NCBI GenBank assembly: GCA_031281945.1
Contig: JAITER010000002.1
Coordinates: forward strand, 1 to 36,913
Source: Spirochaetaceae bacterium
Lineage (GTDB): Bacteria > Spirochaetota > Spirochaetia > Treponematales > Breznakiellaceae
Length of the DNA: 36,913 nt
Reading direction: 5' to 3'
In this document: piece by piece, positions 22,067-29,856 of the stretch
Layout: each line of letters starts with the position of its first letter
Position numbering within the stretch: position 1 is the stretch's first letter
Notes under the pieces: model-generated
The model's input: the letters and a program-made list of their open reading frames with translations, nothing else
What the model was told of the DNA's origin: nothing
Database searches by the model: none
Program-made: the position numbers and the translations under genes

Positions 22067-24256
22067 TTATGCGCGGGCTTTTTCCAGCGTTACGCGCAAT
22101 TGAGCCGTGTTCTCGCGTGTTTGGGCTATAAACTGATTATCTTCAAGCCCGCCTAAAATCGCGTCTCTGTTTTCATTGTTCAGATATGTAATGTTGCGGT
22201 ATTCATCAACGTAATCTTTTCGTTTTGTAATATAAACCTGTTCTTCCATGTAAAGACACGCCGCAAGAGCTTCGTCTAAAAAAGCGTTCCAAACCTCCCG
22301 TTGCGGAAAAACCGCCGCCGCATTTTTTTCCGCGTCTAAACCGGCGCCTTCTTTATGGTTCATCAAAAAACGCAACACGGCGAGAGCGTTTTTCGCTTTG
22401 TCGCAGGGGTATTGCAGATGCAGCTCCCTGTAAGCGCCGTGAATTTCTTCCCACGAGCAAAGCTTCTTTTCCCGTATGTCTTTAAGCAACGCCTCCACCT
22501 TAAAAGACGGAACTAGCTGGCCGCCTAAGTTTTCAAAATCAAGCGGAATTCCAGCCTGGTTTTTTCCGGCGAAATCAAGCAGGTTTTCGTATACACACCC
22601 TTTCGCGCCTATACCCCATTCTTGTATCGCATAACATGAAAGCGTTTTTATCGCGTAAAAAACCAGCATCTGTTTGTACGCGGCGATAGAAGGCGTTGGC
22701 TTTATGATGCGAACACTTTGTTTACTGCGTTCCAAAATGCGCGTTTTTGCGTAAAAGTTTTCTTCGTCCATATTGGGAAGACGCCAATCTTCCAGCAGTT
22801 TTATAGCGTGTATTATTTCTTTTACCGTATCCGGCGCCAAAAAATCAGTTTCGTATACCTGCTCTTTTTTTATCCGCTTGTCACGGTCTTTGTATTTTTG
22901 GCTGTTGCGTAAAAGCGCGTACATATTATACATCCACATATACGCAGGCATTACTTCCCGGCGGCATCCGTCGTAGCTGTTTGTTACAAGACTGAATGGG
23001 AAGGGTATATTTAATTCAGAAGGATATTCGCCTTTGGCGATAAGGCAAAATGACGCAAAACGGCTGTTATGCTTCAGCGCGCTGGACAGACCCGGCCAAA
23101 AACCGCGTCCGGCTATAATTTCGCCGTCAGCCCCCCTGCTGTTATGATTGGAACCCACCGTAGCTCCAGCGGCCAAATTGGACTGCCCCATAACAAGAGC
23201 GGCGATTAAAAACGAGTTGTTGTGATGTTGTTCGTGGGCTGGAAAAACAAGGTTGTTAAGCACTTCGCAACAGGAAATCGTGGAATTGTCTCCTAAAATA
23301 GAGTTGATTATGCGAGCCCCGTAGTTTAGCTTGCAGTTGTCTCCCAGCACAAAACGCACCGCCTTGCATCCGTAAAACACATGGCAACCGCGTCCTATAA
23401 CGCCGTTTACAAGTTCTACGCCTTCTCCAATTTGACTCGGCGCGTCTTCGCAAGATTTGATTGTAAGATTTTTTAGCTTGTTGGCGCCTTTTATGTATGT
23501 AAATTCTTCTATGCGGACGTCTTTGATTGTTCTGCTGTGTTTAATTACGCAACCTTCGCCGATTACACCGTAATACCCGCGCCTTGAATCCACGCTGTCT
23601 TGCGTAATCTCTTTAAAAGCGCGCATAAGTTTTTTATCATCGCGGTATGTAGACCACAAATACGCATCCGCGCAAATAAGGCTGTAAAAAGGCAGAACCG
23701 CCCGTCCGCCGGCTTCGTTGCGAGGCTCTATCCAAATACGGACGCTTTCTTCTTCGCCTTGTTTAATGACGCCCTCGCCGAACTTACTGTGGTTGGTCGC
23801 GGATATTTCGTTTACGCAACTTAGAATGACTTTATTCCCCATAATGTAATGCGAAATGTAATCGCAGTGTGATATGGAGCAGTAGTCGCCTATATCGCAC
23901 GAAATAATCGTACTGCCGCGTATTCCGGTTCTTTGCGTGTAATCATGGTATTTAAGCGCCCCCTCTTCCAGAGCGCCTATGCGCACAAGGCCGGCGAAAA
24001 AAGAATCCTGTATTAAACCGGGGTCGAATGTATCAGAAACGTATATATAATCCCAAGACGGCGAATCGTTTCCGTTTGCTTTAAGCTCTTTTATTTCGGC
24101 TTCTGTAAGGCGGCGGTAACTTTCGGGGGAGCGGTTTAGAATCGTTTTAAGCTGAACGTTACGGCGGCTGTATTCGTCCTCTCCAGAAGATAGAAACCGG
24201 CTTTCTACAAAATTAAAGCCGTAATTTTTTATTCCGCGTGTAAAAACTACGCCCAT
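22067..24256 (-). CDS. DUF4954 protein with left-handed beta-helix
   Basis: 729 residues. The family is known from spirochaetes and Bacteroidetes. Residues about 105-370 carry irregular hexapeptide-type repeats (IRGSTIISCDIGDYCSIS, GVIGRGCHVFYGCKAV, SILGDNSTISCCEVLNN), which predict a left-handed beta-helix as in sugar-phosphate nucleotidyl- and acyltransferases. AAGATVGSNHNSRGADGEI resembles the acetyltransferase active-site edge. The C-terminal 300 residues are helical. A role in sugar-nucleotide or envelope biosynthesis is inferred, not shown. It starts 6 nt after the TM2 gene, so they form an operon. Confidence 0.85.
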   Translation of the reverse strand: MGVVFTRGIKNYGFNFVESRFLSSGEDEYSRRNVQLKTILNRSPESYRRLTEAEIKELKANGNDSPSWDYIYVSDTFDPGLIQDSFFAGLVRIGALEEGALKYHDYTQRTGIRGSTIISCDIGDYCSISHCDYISHYIMGNKVILSCVNEISATNHSKFGEGVIKQGEEESVRIWIEPRNEAGGRAVLPFYSLICADAYLWSTYRDDKKLMRAFKEITQDSVDSRRGYYGVIGEGCVIKHSRTIKDVRIEEFTYIKGANKLKNLTIKSCEDAPSQIGEGVELVNGVIGRGCHVFYGCKAVRFVLGDNCKLNYGARIINSILGDNSTISCCEVLNNLVFPAHEQHHNNSFLIAALVMGQSNLAAGATVGSNHNSRGADGEIIAGRGFWPGLSSALKHNSRFASFCLIAKGEYPSELNIPFPFSLVTNSYDGCRREVMPAYMWMYNMYALLRNSQKYKDRDKRIKKEQVYETDFLAPDTVKEIIHAIKLLEDWRLPNMDEENFYAKTRILERSKQSVRIIKPTPSIAAYKQMLVFYAIKTLSCYAIQEWGIGAKGCVYENLLDFAGKNQAGIPLDFENLGGQLVPSFKVEALLKDIREKKLCSWEEIHGAYRELHLQYPCDKAKNALAVLRFLMNHKEGAGLDAEKNAAAVFPQREVWNAFLDEALAACLYMEEQVYITKRKDYVDEYRNITYLNNENRDAILGGLEDNQFIAQTRENTAQLRVTLEKARA

Positions 24257-24262
24257 CTAAAA

Positions 24263-24766
24263 TTAAGCCTCGTAAGAGCCGTCGTCTTCAAAAAAATCAT
24301 TTATGGTGAATACGATTGACCCGTTTGAACGCACGCGCATCTCAACGTAGCCCTTTTTCGCCATTCCTTCAAGCGTTTTCTTGGCCTCGTCCAGGCTTAA
24401 ACCAGTTTCCAGCGAAAAATCAGCCGCGCTTACCACGCCTTTGTTACGTTTCGCTATATGTAAAACGGTTTGTTCGGGTTTTTCTTTATCGCGGACTATC
24501 CGCGCGCCGCCGTCATTTACGCGGCGCGTTTCTCCCTGTTGCACAAAAAAAACGTTCCCGCCGCCGTATAAAAGGGCCTCCATGTTGGCTCTGTCAACCT
24601 GCTTTCCCAGGGTGAACAGGTCGTAAATTGAACCCAAACCGGCAAGCCCGCCCGTTAACGCCCAAATAGCGCCTGTAATAGGCTTGCGAAGATAAAAACG
24701 ATGAAGGCCAAGCCAGCCGAATCCCGACAAAAGCCACAAAAGATAAGCAAATCCTCTACTGTACAT
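24263..24766 (-). CDS. TM2-domain protein with C-terminal winged-helix segment
   Basis: 167 residues from the ATG at 24766. The longer frame to 25000 runs into the opposite gene and lacks start signals. The TM2 domain occupies the N terminus: GFAYLLWLLSGFGWLGLHRF, then YLRKPITGAIWALTGGLAG and DLFTLGKQVDRANM. The C-terminal part (KRNKGVVSAADFSLETGLS, DEAKKTLEGMAKKGYVEM) looks like a small winged helix. It is a membrane protein of unknown role, first in an operon with the DUF4954 gene and divergent from ribF. A TATAAT ends 5 nt before the ATG, so a near-leaderless mRNA is possible. Confidence 0.8.
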   Translation of the reverse strand: MYSRGFAYLLWLLSGFGWLGLHRFYLRKPITGAIWALTGGLAGLGSIYDLFTLGKQVDRANMEALLYGGGNVFFVQQGETRRVNDGGARIVRDKEKPEQTVLHIAKRNKGVVSAADFSLETGLSLDEAKKTLEGMAKKGYVEMRVRSNGSIVFTINDFFEDDGSYEA

Positions 24767-24812
24767 TTTGATATTATACACACACCGCCTTGTTTTTGCT
24801 ATCATGCGGAGT

Positions 24813-25442
24813 ATGCGTCTTGTTTCCTGGGAAGATTTTGAGGCTGGCGGAATTTTCGACGGCGTTTGCGGCGCCGTTACAGCCGGAGTTTTTGACGGCG
24901 TCCACAAAGGGCACCGCAAACTTATAGAGCGCGTCGTCAAAAAAGCCGCGAAACTGGGCCTAAGTCCCGCGATTTTTACTTTTAAAGAAAACCCCCGCAA
25001 TGTTTTGAACGGCTTTAAAGGCGCGGAGCATCACCCCAGGGCGTCAATAATTCCCCTGGAAGAAAGGCTCGGCGTGTTCAGCTCCATGGGAATTGAAACT
25101 TGCGTTTTAATAGAATTTTCATCGGGGTTTAGCGCTATGACAGGGGCGGATTTTTTAAAAACCGTTTTGCGAAACGCCAACGTCAGGTTTATGGCTGTGG
25201 GCGAAGACTTTAGGTGCGGGCGAAACGCGGAATTTTCCTCCGAAAGAGTTAAAGAGTTTGTGGAAAATTTTCACCCGGTCGGCCCGGAGAAAGTGTTATG
25301 TGAAATAGTAAGACCGCTTTTGGACGGCGGGCGTCCGGTAAGTTCAAGCAGAATACGGGAGGCCGTTCACAAAGGCGATTTTGCCTTGGCGAGCCGTCTT
25401 TTGGGGCGCCGCTTGCCTCCGGATGAAAAAGCCCGTTTGTAA
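24813..25442 (+). CDS. ribF: FAD synthetase-like protein, FMN adenylyltransferase domain only
   Basis: 209 residues from the ATG at 24813; an in-frame ATG at 24804 adds three. The nucleotidyltransferase fold of RibF is complete: GVFDGVHKGHRKL at 25-37, FKENPRNVL, VGEDFRCGRNAEFS and SSSRIREAV near 180. The C-terminal riboflavin kinase domain that follows in most bacterial RibF proteins is missing, since the protein ends at ARRLPPDEKARL-like GRRLPPDEKARL. It could make FAD from FMN, but a separate kinase would be needed. It is divergent from the TM2 gene, and copy H of the repeat follows 35 nt later. Confidence 0.82.
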   Translation: MRLVSWEDFEAGGIFDGVCGAVTAGVFDGVHKGHRKLIERVVKKAAKLGLSPAIFTFKENPRNVLNGFKGAEHHPRASIIPLEERLGVFSSMGIETCVLIEFSSGFSAMTGADFLKTVLRNANVRFMAVGEDFRCGRNAEFSSERVKEFVENFHPVGPEKVLCEIVRPLLDGGRPVSSSRIREAVHKGDFALASRLLGRRLPPDEKARL

Positions 25443-25476
25443 CGGCGTTTTCCGTTTATAGACGGCTTTTGTTTAA

Positions 25477-25588
25477 TAGAGTTGTTCGGAAACCTCAGTT
25501 TCCGAACAACAACCGCTAAACAATCGCAAAACGCAGGGCGTTTTGCAAGACTTGGGCGACAACCAACCAGATTGACGAACAAGTCCAA
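25477..25588 (+). repeat. Three-hairpin element, copy H
   Basis: 112 bp. TAGAGTTGTTCGG, hairpin 1 with a 4-nt loop, GCAAAACGCAGGGCGTTTTGC as hairpin 2, then GACTTGGGCGACAACC to AAGTCCA. It lies between ribF and the end of the glycosyltransferase gene. Confidence 0.9.
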
Positions 25589-25594
25589 GGCCTC

Positions 25595-26497
25595 TTACTT
25601 AGGCGAATTTGAAAGCGGATTTTGATTTTCCGCTTCGTTATAATTTTTTACAACAAACTGAACGTTGTTTGCTAAAGCCGCGCTACGGGAAAAAGCGCTG
25701 TTGTACATGCCGCCGTCTATAACCAGGTAGACTTTTTTTGAATAAAACAAAACGAAAAAATCCAAAAACACTTTTAAAACCGCTTCGCCGCTTACTTCGG
25801 AACGGGAATCAATATGAATTATTTCACCATCAATCACATGAACAAACGGAAGCTCCGCCGCTTTCGCCAAAAAAGATTTGCTGTCGCTTGTAATAAAAAA
25901 AGCGCAACTTTCGTTTTCTTCGCGAATTTCTTTTAAATGCTTTATGCACCTGTTTATCAATTTGTTCTTTTCGCCGTCAGCAAGCGGAGGCGCGCCGCCG
26001 CACGGTTCTTTAAAATCCCCCAGCAATTGTAAAAATCTAAATGCGGCGGAGATATAATTTTTTCCAAGATAATTTATGTGGCGGTTTACTTGCTCCGCAA
26101 CATTTGGATGCATTTTAAAAAGCTCGTTAAACAAAACTGGAAATTCTTTTCCGGAAATATCTATATTTGAATATATGTGAATTTGCCGGCAATTTTCCTT
26201 AAAAAATTTTCGCATCCAAAATTCGCAGTCTTTAAAAGAATAGCGGTGGTGTAAAGCGGAATATGTGTTTATACGGCATGGTTTTGAATATTTTTTGTTA
26301 AAACAAATTTCGTTATGCGAAATTTCCCAATCATAAATATTTGGAATTAAATAATTGTTTAATTTAAAAGGTGAAGTAAAATTAATTTTAAAATCTAAAT
26401 TTAATTCTTTACAAATTTTATATACAGAAACAGCGCCTCGCAACCTGTCGGCCAGACCGAACGCTCCGCCTTTTTCATCCGCCGTATATATAACCAT
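25595..26497 (-). CDS. Fucosyltransferase-like glycosyltransferase, possibly phase variable
   Basis: 300 residues from the ATG at 26497. GGAFGLADRLRGAVSVYKI at the N terminus matches the GGLGNRLR-type sugar-nucleotide loop of O-fucosyl and alpha-1,6-fucosyltransferase-like enzymes. NYISAAFRFLQLLGDF fits their H-x-R-F segment, and FFITSDSKSFL with YLVIDGGMYNSAFSRSAAL fits the C-terminal donor-binding region. It likely decorates a surface glycan. No ribosome binding site precedes this ATG. A 14-C run lies 27 nt upstream on this strand. With one more C, the start at 26568 would read in frame through a Pro run into this gene. The specific sugar is not known. Confidence 0.55.
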   Translation of the reverse strand: MVIYTADEKGGAFGLADRLRGAVSVYKICKELNLDFKINFTSPFKLNNYLIPNIYDWEISHNEICFNKKYSKPCRINTYSALHHRYSFKDCEFWMRKFFKENCRQIHIYSNIDISGKEFPVLFNELFKMHPNVAEQVNRHINYLGKNYISAAFRFLQLLGDFKEPCGGAPPLADGEKNKLINRCIKHLKEIREENESCAFFITSDSKSFLAKAAELPFVHVIDGEIIHIDSRSEVSGEAVLKVFLDFFVLFYSKKVYLVIDGGMYNSAFSRSAALANNVQFVVKNYNEAENQNPLSNSPK

Positions 26498-26523
26498 TTT
26501 TGATTTTGCTGAATGTTTCTGGC

Positions 26524-26537
26524 GGGGGGGGGGGGGG
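26524..26537 (-). repeat. 14-nt poly-G/C tract at the 5' end of the glycosyltransferase
   Basis: G14 on the plus strand, C14 in the sense of the gene. The upstream ATG at 26568 opens MRIKFLKYYKA, then four Pro, then leaves the gene frame. Adding one C (15) puts it in frame with the glycosyltransferase. Confidence 0.9.
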
Positions 26538-26569
26538 CTTTGTAGTACTTTAAGAATTTTATACGCATA

Positions 26570-26877
26570 CTAAGAGTTTCAAAATACACGCGAGCGAAAG
26601 GGAATAAAGCGCTCATTTTTGGAGTCCCCGCCCTCCATAATTTTTGCATAAAATCATAAATAACACTCAACATATTTATGAAAATTATATCAAAAATAAG
26701 ACTGTATTTCAATGGAATAGAGTCCGCGCCAGTGGTTAAATCAGCCTAATAAAATGCGGGTTGCATAAAAACCGCAACCGGATGCGCCCGTTGCGCGGTT
26801 TTGCGCCCGCCGTGGGAAAGTTTCGGTTAGGGCCTTTATAATTTTACGGCGGTTCGGCATACTTAAAAATACGAAGC
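26570..26877. other. Intergenic region upstream of the glycosyltransferase
   Basis: About 300 bases. A minus-strand frame runs from 26712 through the poly-C tract and may be an extended leader frame of the glycosyltransferase. Otherwise no gene is seen. Confidence 0.4.
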
Positions 26878-27114
26878 GCCGTACGCATATACGCTTCGCG
26901 TCAATTATCTTTTTAGGAGTTATAGAAGTGTTTACAATACCCCCCCCCCCCCCCGCAACGCTTAAATAAGCCGCCCCGTTTTTTAATAAATTTTTCTTAT
27001 AATTATTTTTCACTTTACGCGCTGATATTTATTCGCCGCGTCCCGGTAAGGCGCGCGTCCGGCCCGCCCTGACTGTTTTCATAAATCCAACCTTTAAAGT
27101 TATGCGCAATTTTT
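26878..27114 (+). repeat. 236-bp direct repeat, copy 1, with poly-C leader frame
   Basis: About 90 percent or more identical to 28027-28261 by eye. It contains AGGAG, a GTG at 26928 (MFTI), then C15 at 26940-26954. With 15 C the frame ends after PPPPPATLK. With 14 it would run about 47 more codons to the same stop as copy 2. Confidence 0.8.
26940..26954 (+). repeat. 15-nt poly-C tract
   Basis: Directly after GTG TTT ACA ATA in the leader frame of direct repeat copy 1. It is one C longer than the matching tract at 28089. Confidence 0.9.
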
Positions 27115-27120
27115 ATGTGA

Positions 27121-27176
27121 TAGTTGTTCAGAAACTGGACTTGTCCGGTAATCAACGGGTTGTTGAAACAAGTCCA
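27121..27176 (+). repeat. Three-hairpin element, short copy I
   Basis: Only 56 bp. It keeps both ends (TAGTTGTTCAGAAAC and ACAAGTCCA), with GGACTTGT pairing ACAAGTCC around CAACGGGTTG. Hairpins 1 and 2 are lost. Confidence 0.7.
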
Positions 27177-27202
27177 TAGACTAAAATAAAAGGAGATTTG
27201 TT

Positions 27203-27904
27203 ATGGGAATTATGACGCCGTATTTTCCGGTGGAAATGGCGCTAAAGCTCGCAAAAAAAGCCCAGGCGGATACGTTTATAGAAACAGGAACTTATATGGG
27301 AGGAACGTCCAAATGGGCGTCCGCCCAATTTAAAAAAGTTCATACGATTGAATTGTCAGAATCGTTATACAATCAAACAAAAGGCGAACTGTTGTTAAAA
27401 GGCAACATTACTCCGCATTTGGGCGATTCCAGGGATGTTTTACCAGAAATACTGCAAAATGTAAAAGATAACGCTGTTTTTTGGCTGGACGGTCATTATT
27501 CAGCGGGCGTAACGGCGGGAAAAGACGATCCATGCCCGTTACTAAAAGAACTGGAAATAATTTTATGCAGAAACAATGAAGACATTATAATTATTGACGA
27601 CGCCCGCTGTCTGCTTGGATGTGCGGGTTGGCCTTCAATATTTGAATTGTATAAAAAAGTTGAATCTTTAGCCGCAAACGATAAATTTATAACAATTTGT
27701 GATGATAATATATATATCATTCCAGACGATGATAAATATAAACAAGATTTGTTAGCTTATACATTGGAAAGAAACGCCGCTCTATGGAATAAAATCAATT
27801 CCGGGAGAAAGCCAAGTAAAATAGAAAAAACAATTAAATTGTTAAAAATAACCGGTTTGTATAAACCGGCAAGGGCGGTTTACAGGCGTTTCAAAAAGAA
27901 ATAG
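27203..27904 (+). CDS. SAM-dependent methyltransferase-like protein
   Basis: 233 residues. AAAAGGAG stands 8 nt before the ATG. TFIETGTYMGGTSKWASAQF at about 24-43 is a class I methyltransferase motif I with the E-x-G-x-x-x-G form, followed by VHTIELSESLY as the acidic second strand. NAVFWLDGHYSAG and IIIIDDARC complete the Rossmann pattern as in cephalosporin-hydroxylase-like and class-24 methyltransferases. The C-terminal tail is basic. Its place between poly-C repeats and among glycan genes suggests a sugar or surface-glycan substrate. Confidence 0.7.
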   Translation: MGIMTPYFPVEMALKLAKKAQADTFIETGTYMGGTSKWASAQFKKVHTIELSESLYNQTKGELLLKGNITPHLGDSRDVLPEILQNVKDNAVFWLDGHYSAGVTAGKDDPCPLLKELEIILCRNNEDIIIIDDARCLLGCAGWPSIFELYKKVESLAANDKFITICDDNIYIIPDDDKYKQDLLAYTLERNAALWNKINSGRKPSKIEKTIKLLKITGLYKPARAVYRRFKKK

Positions 27905-28076
27905 AGATGAATGCGGCGCCTCCGGAAAAATGGGAGGGTGTTCATTAATACGGAGGGCCGCATTCGTTTAAATCCAGCCTGTTTTATTTCTTTCTGTGAT
28001 TTGCTATACTAAACAGAAGGCGCATAGCCGTACGCATATACGCTTCGCGCCAATTGTCCTTTTAGGAGTTATAGAA

Positions 28077-28220
28077 GTGTTTAAAATACCCCCCCCCCCC
28101 CCGCAACGCTTAAATAAGCCGACCTGTTTTTTTAATGACTTTTCTTATAATTATTTTTCAGTTTACACGCTGATATTTACTCGTTGCGGCCCGGGAAGTC
28201 GCGCGTCCGGCCCGCCCTGA
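28077..28220 (+). CDS. Short leader frame with five-proline run
   Basis: About 47 codons from the GTG at 28077, 9 nt after AGGAG. It reads MFKIPPPPPQRLNKPTCFF, then aromatic-rich residues, and ends RASGPP. The Pro run is coded by C14, so its reading depends on tract length. The ribosome binding site is good, but the peptide matches no family I know. It may be the 5' end of a former phase-variable gene or a translated leader. Confidence 0.4.
   Translation: MFKIPPPPPQRLNKPTCFFNDFSYNYFSVYTLIFTRCGPGSRASGPP
28089..28102 (+). repeat. 14-nt poly-C tract
   Basis: Directly after GTG TTT AAA ATA in direct repeat copy 2. At this length the leader frame stays open. Confidence 0.9.
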
Positions 28221-28322
28221 CTGTTTTCATAAATCCAACCTTTAAAGTTATGCGCAATTTTGAATGAAGGAACCGGAAGCTCCCCGCGGAGTTTTTGGGT
28301 TGTTCGATTTTTGGAGATTAGC

Positions 28323-29405
28323 ATGGGAAATCAACGTTTAAAAGCTCTTGACGGAATTAGGGGAGGCGCGGCTGTTATCGTCGCGTTTTTTTGGCATTAT
28401 AAAAGTTTTTTTGGAACAGAAAAGCCTTTTCACGTTATAGGGTATTGGCCGTATAACTTCGGCTGGATAATGGTGGATTTGTTTTTTGTATTGTCTGGTT
28501 TTATTTTTTACACTATTTACGGAAAACAAATACGGGAAAATAAACTGGATGTAAAATCTTTTCTGGTTTTACGCCTTAGCCGTTTATATCCTCTTCATTT
28601 TCTTACATTGTGTATAGTATGTATTTTTGGCGTCTTGCAACATTGTTTTGTTAATATTTATATATACAATGGATATACATATAGAATGTATGATTTTATT
28701 ATAAATATAGTAATGGCGCAAAACGGATGGTTTACCACGAATTATTCGTTTAACGCCCCTTCCTGGTCTATTTCAATCGAATTTATGCTGTATTTATTGT
28801 TTTTTTATATTTTTTATAATTCAGGAGACGCCAAAAAATATATCGCTAATTCAATAATAATAATATATTTTGGCGCGGTAATTTATCTGTCAAAATTGAG
28901 TATGCCTTTCTTTAACAGCCAAACCGCCAGGGGATTAATGGGTTTTTTTATCGGGATAATCACTGGAGAGTTATATAATTATTTTAATAAAAATACAAAG
29001 TATAAAAAAACAGCCCTTCTAATTTGCGGAATTGGAGTGATTGCAACTACGCTAGTTCCATCTATTATTGGTTACAGTAAATTTAAAGGCTGGGAGTTGA
29101 TAACAGCTTCCGTATTGTTTCCTTCATTTATTTTTATTGTATTAAATTCTAAATTTTTATCAAAAATCTTATCAATAAAACCTCTTGTTTATCTTGGAGA
29201 ACTATCTTATTCCATTTATTTGTTGCACTATCCAGCCGTCCTTGTTATAAGAAATATAAATAATCAATTTGATTTATCGTTGGATTATTCCAGCAATATA
29301 TTTTATATCGCATATTTTACAGGCGTTATAATAATATCGCATATTTCGCATTATTGTTTTGAAAACCCGTTGCAAAATTATTTGAGGGTGAAGTTAATAA
29401 ATTAA
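28323..29405 (+). CDS. Acyltransferase family 3 membrane protein
   Basis: 360 residues from the ATG at 28323, with GGAG about 7 nt upstream; the frame further up is a leader. Acyltransferase-3 proteins O-acetylate or otherwise acylate surface sugars using a membrane bundle of about ten helices. RLKALDGIRGGAAVIVAFFWHY at the N terminus holds the family His. DLFFVLSGFIFYTIY, VLRLSRLYPLHFLTL with the R-x-x-R-x-x-P motif, NAPSWSISIEFMLYLLFF, and LGELSYSIYLLHYPA near the C terminus are all diagnostic. It is AT-rich and last in the glycan group, followed by two repeat copies. Confidence 0.9.
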   Translation: MGNQRLKALDGIRGGAAVIVAFFWHYKSFFGTEKPFHVIGYWPYNFGWIMVDLFFVLSGFIFYTIYGKQIRENKLDVKSFLVLRLSRLYPLHFLTLCIVCIFGVLQHCFVNIYIYNGYTYRMYDFIINIVMAQNGWFTTNYSFNAPSWSISIEFMLYLLFFYIFYNSGDAKKYIANSIIIIYFGAVIYLSKLSMPFFNSQTARGLMGFFIGIITGELYNYFNKNTKYKKTALLICGIGVIATTLVPSIIGYSKFKGWELITASVLFPSFIFIVLNSKFLSKILSIKPLVYLGELSYSIYLLHYPAVLVIRNINNQFDLSLDYSSNIFYIAYFTGVIIISHISHYCFENPLQNYLRVKLIN

Positions 29406-29482
29406 AACGCGCCGTTCGCGCAATAGATTTTTCCAGAAGGCCAAAAACGTTTCCCCGTTTAAATAAGAGGTTGGCGGCTTGT

Positions 29483-29617
29483 TGGACTTGTTCGCCAACT
29501 CTGTTGCTTGTCTACTAACCTGCGGGCCTAAGCTTTGCTATCGTCTTGTAAAAGGCGGGGCGTTTTGCGGTTGCTTAGCGGTTGTTGTTCTGAAACTGAA
29601 GTTTCAGAACAACTCTA
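29483..29617 (-). repeat. Three-hairpin element, copy J
   Basis: Reverse orientation, 135 bp. TGGACTTGTTCGCC at 29483 and a perfect hairpin 1, GTTCTGAAAC with GTTTCAGAAC, ending AACTCTA. Part of the middle (CTACTAACCTGCGG) matches copies E and F. Confidence 0.8.
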
Positions 29618-29738
29618 TTTAAAAACGCCGTTTTGTAAGGTTAAACGGTTGAGCGCATTTCTTCACAGGGTTGGCAAGGCCGCCGTACATCAACGCGATG
29701 CGGCTATTTTACAAGAAGGCGTTTTCGTGTATGCTGAT
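29618..29738. other. Spacer between repeat copies J and K
   Basis: About 120 bases with no gene. Together with J and K it fills the 450-base gap between the acyltransferase gene and tRNA-Arg. Confidence 0.5.
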
Positions 29739-29847
29739 TGGACTTATTTCAATAACCTGGGTGGTTGTTGAAATAAGTCGTGAAAAATGCTTCGCATTTT
29801 GTTGTTTTTTAGCGGTTGCGGAAATGGAAGTTTCTGAACAACGCTAT
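29739..29847 (-). repeat. Three-hairpin element, copy K
   Basis: Reverse orientation. TGGACTTATTTCAATAACC with GGTTGTTGAAATAAGTC as hairpin 3, AAAATGCTTCGCATTTT as hairpin 2, and a diverged hairpin 1. It ends 10 bp before tRNA-Arg. Confidence 0.8.
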
Positions 29848-29856
29848 TATGATTTT

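Larger units (their letters stand above)
28027..28261 (+). repeat. 236-bp direct repeat, copy 2, with poly-C leader frame
   Basis: It carries TTTTAGGAGTTATAGAAGTG and then a frame MFKIPPPPPQRLNKPTCFF that runs to the TGA at 28218. The acyltransferase gene starts 61 bp after the repeat. Both copies share this frame apart from the C count. Confidence 0.8.

Noticed and set aside
22718-23824. Plus-strand frames opposite the DUF4954 gene
   Set aside because: They are shadows of a well-supported 729-residue gene on the minus strand.
26741-27013. Minus-strand frame with a poly-Gly run
   Set aside because: It is the antisense of direct repeat copy 1 and its C15 tract, with no start signal.
13215-29847. 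CRISPR array made of the recurring hairpin units
   Set aside because: Copies are kilobases apart, in both orientations, with genes between them. There are no regular spacers and no cas genes.
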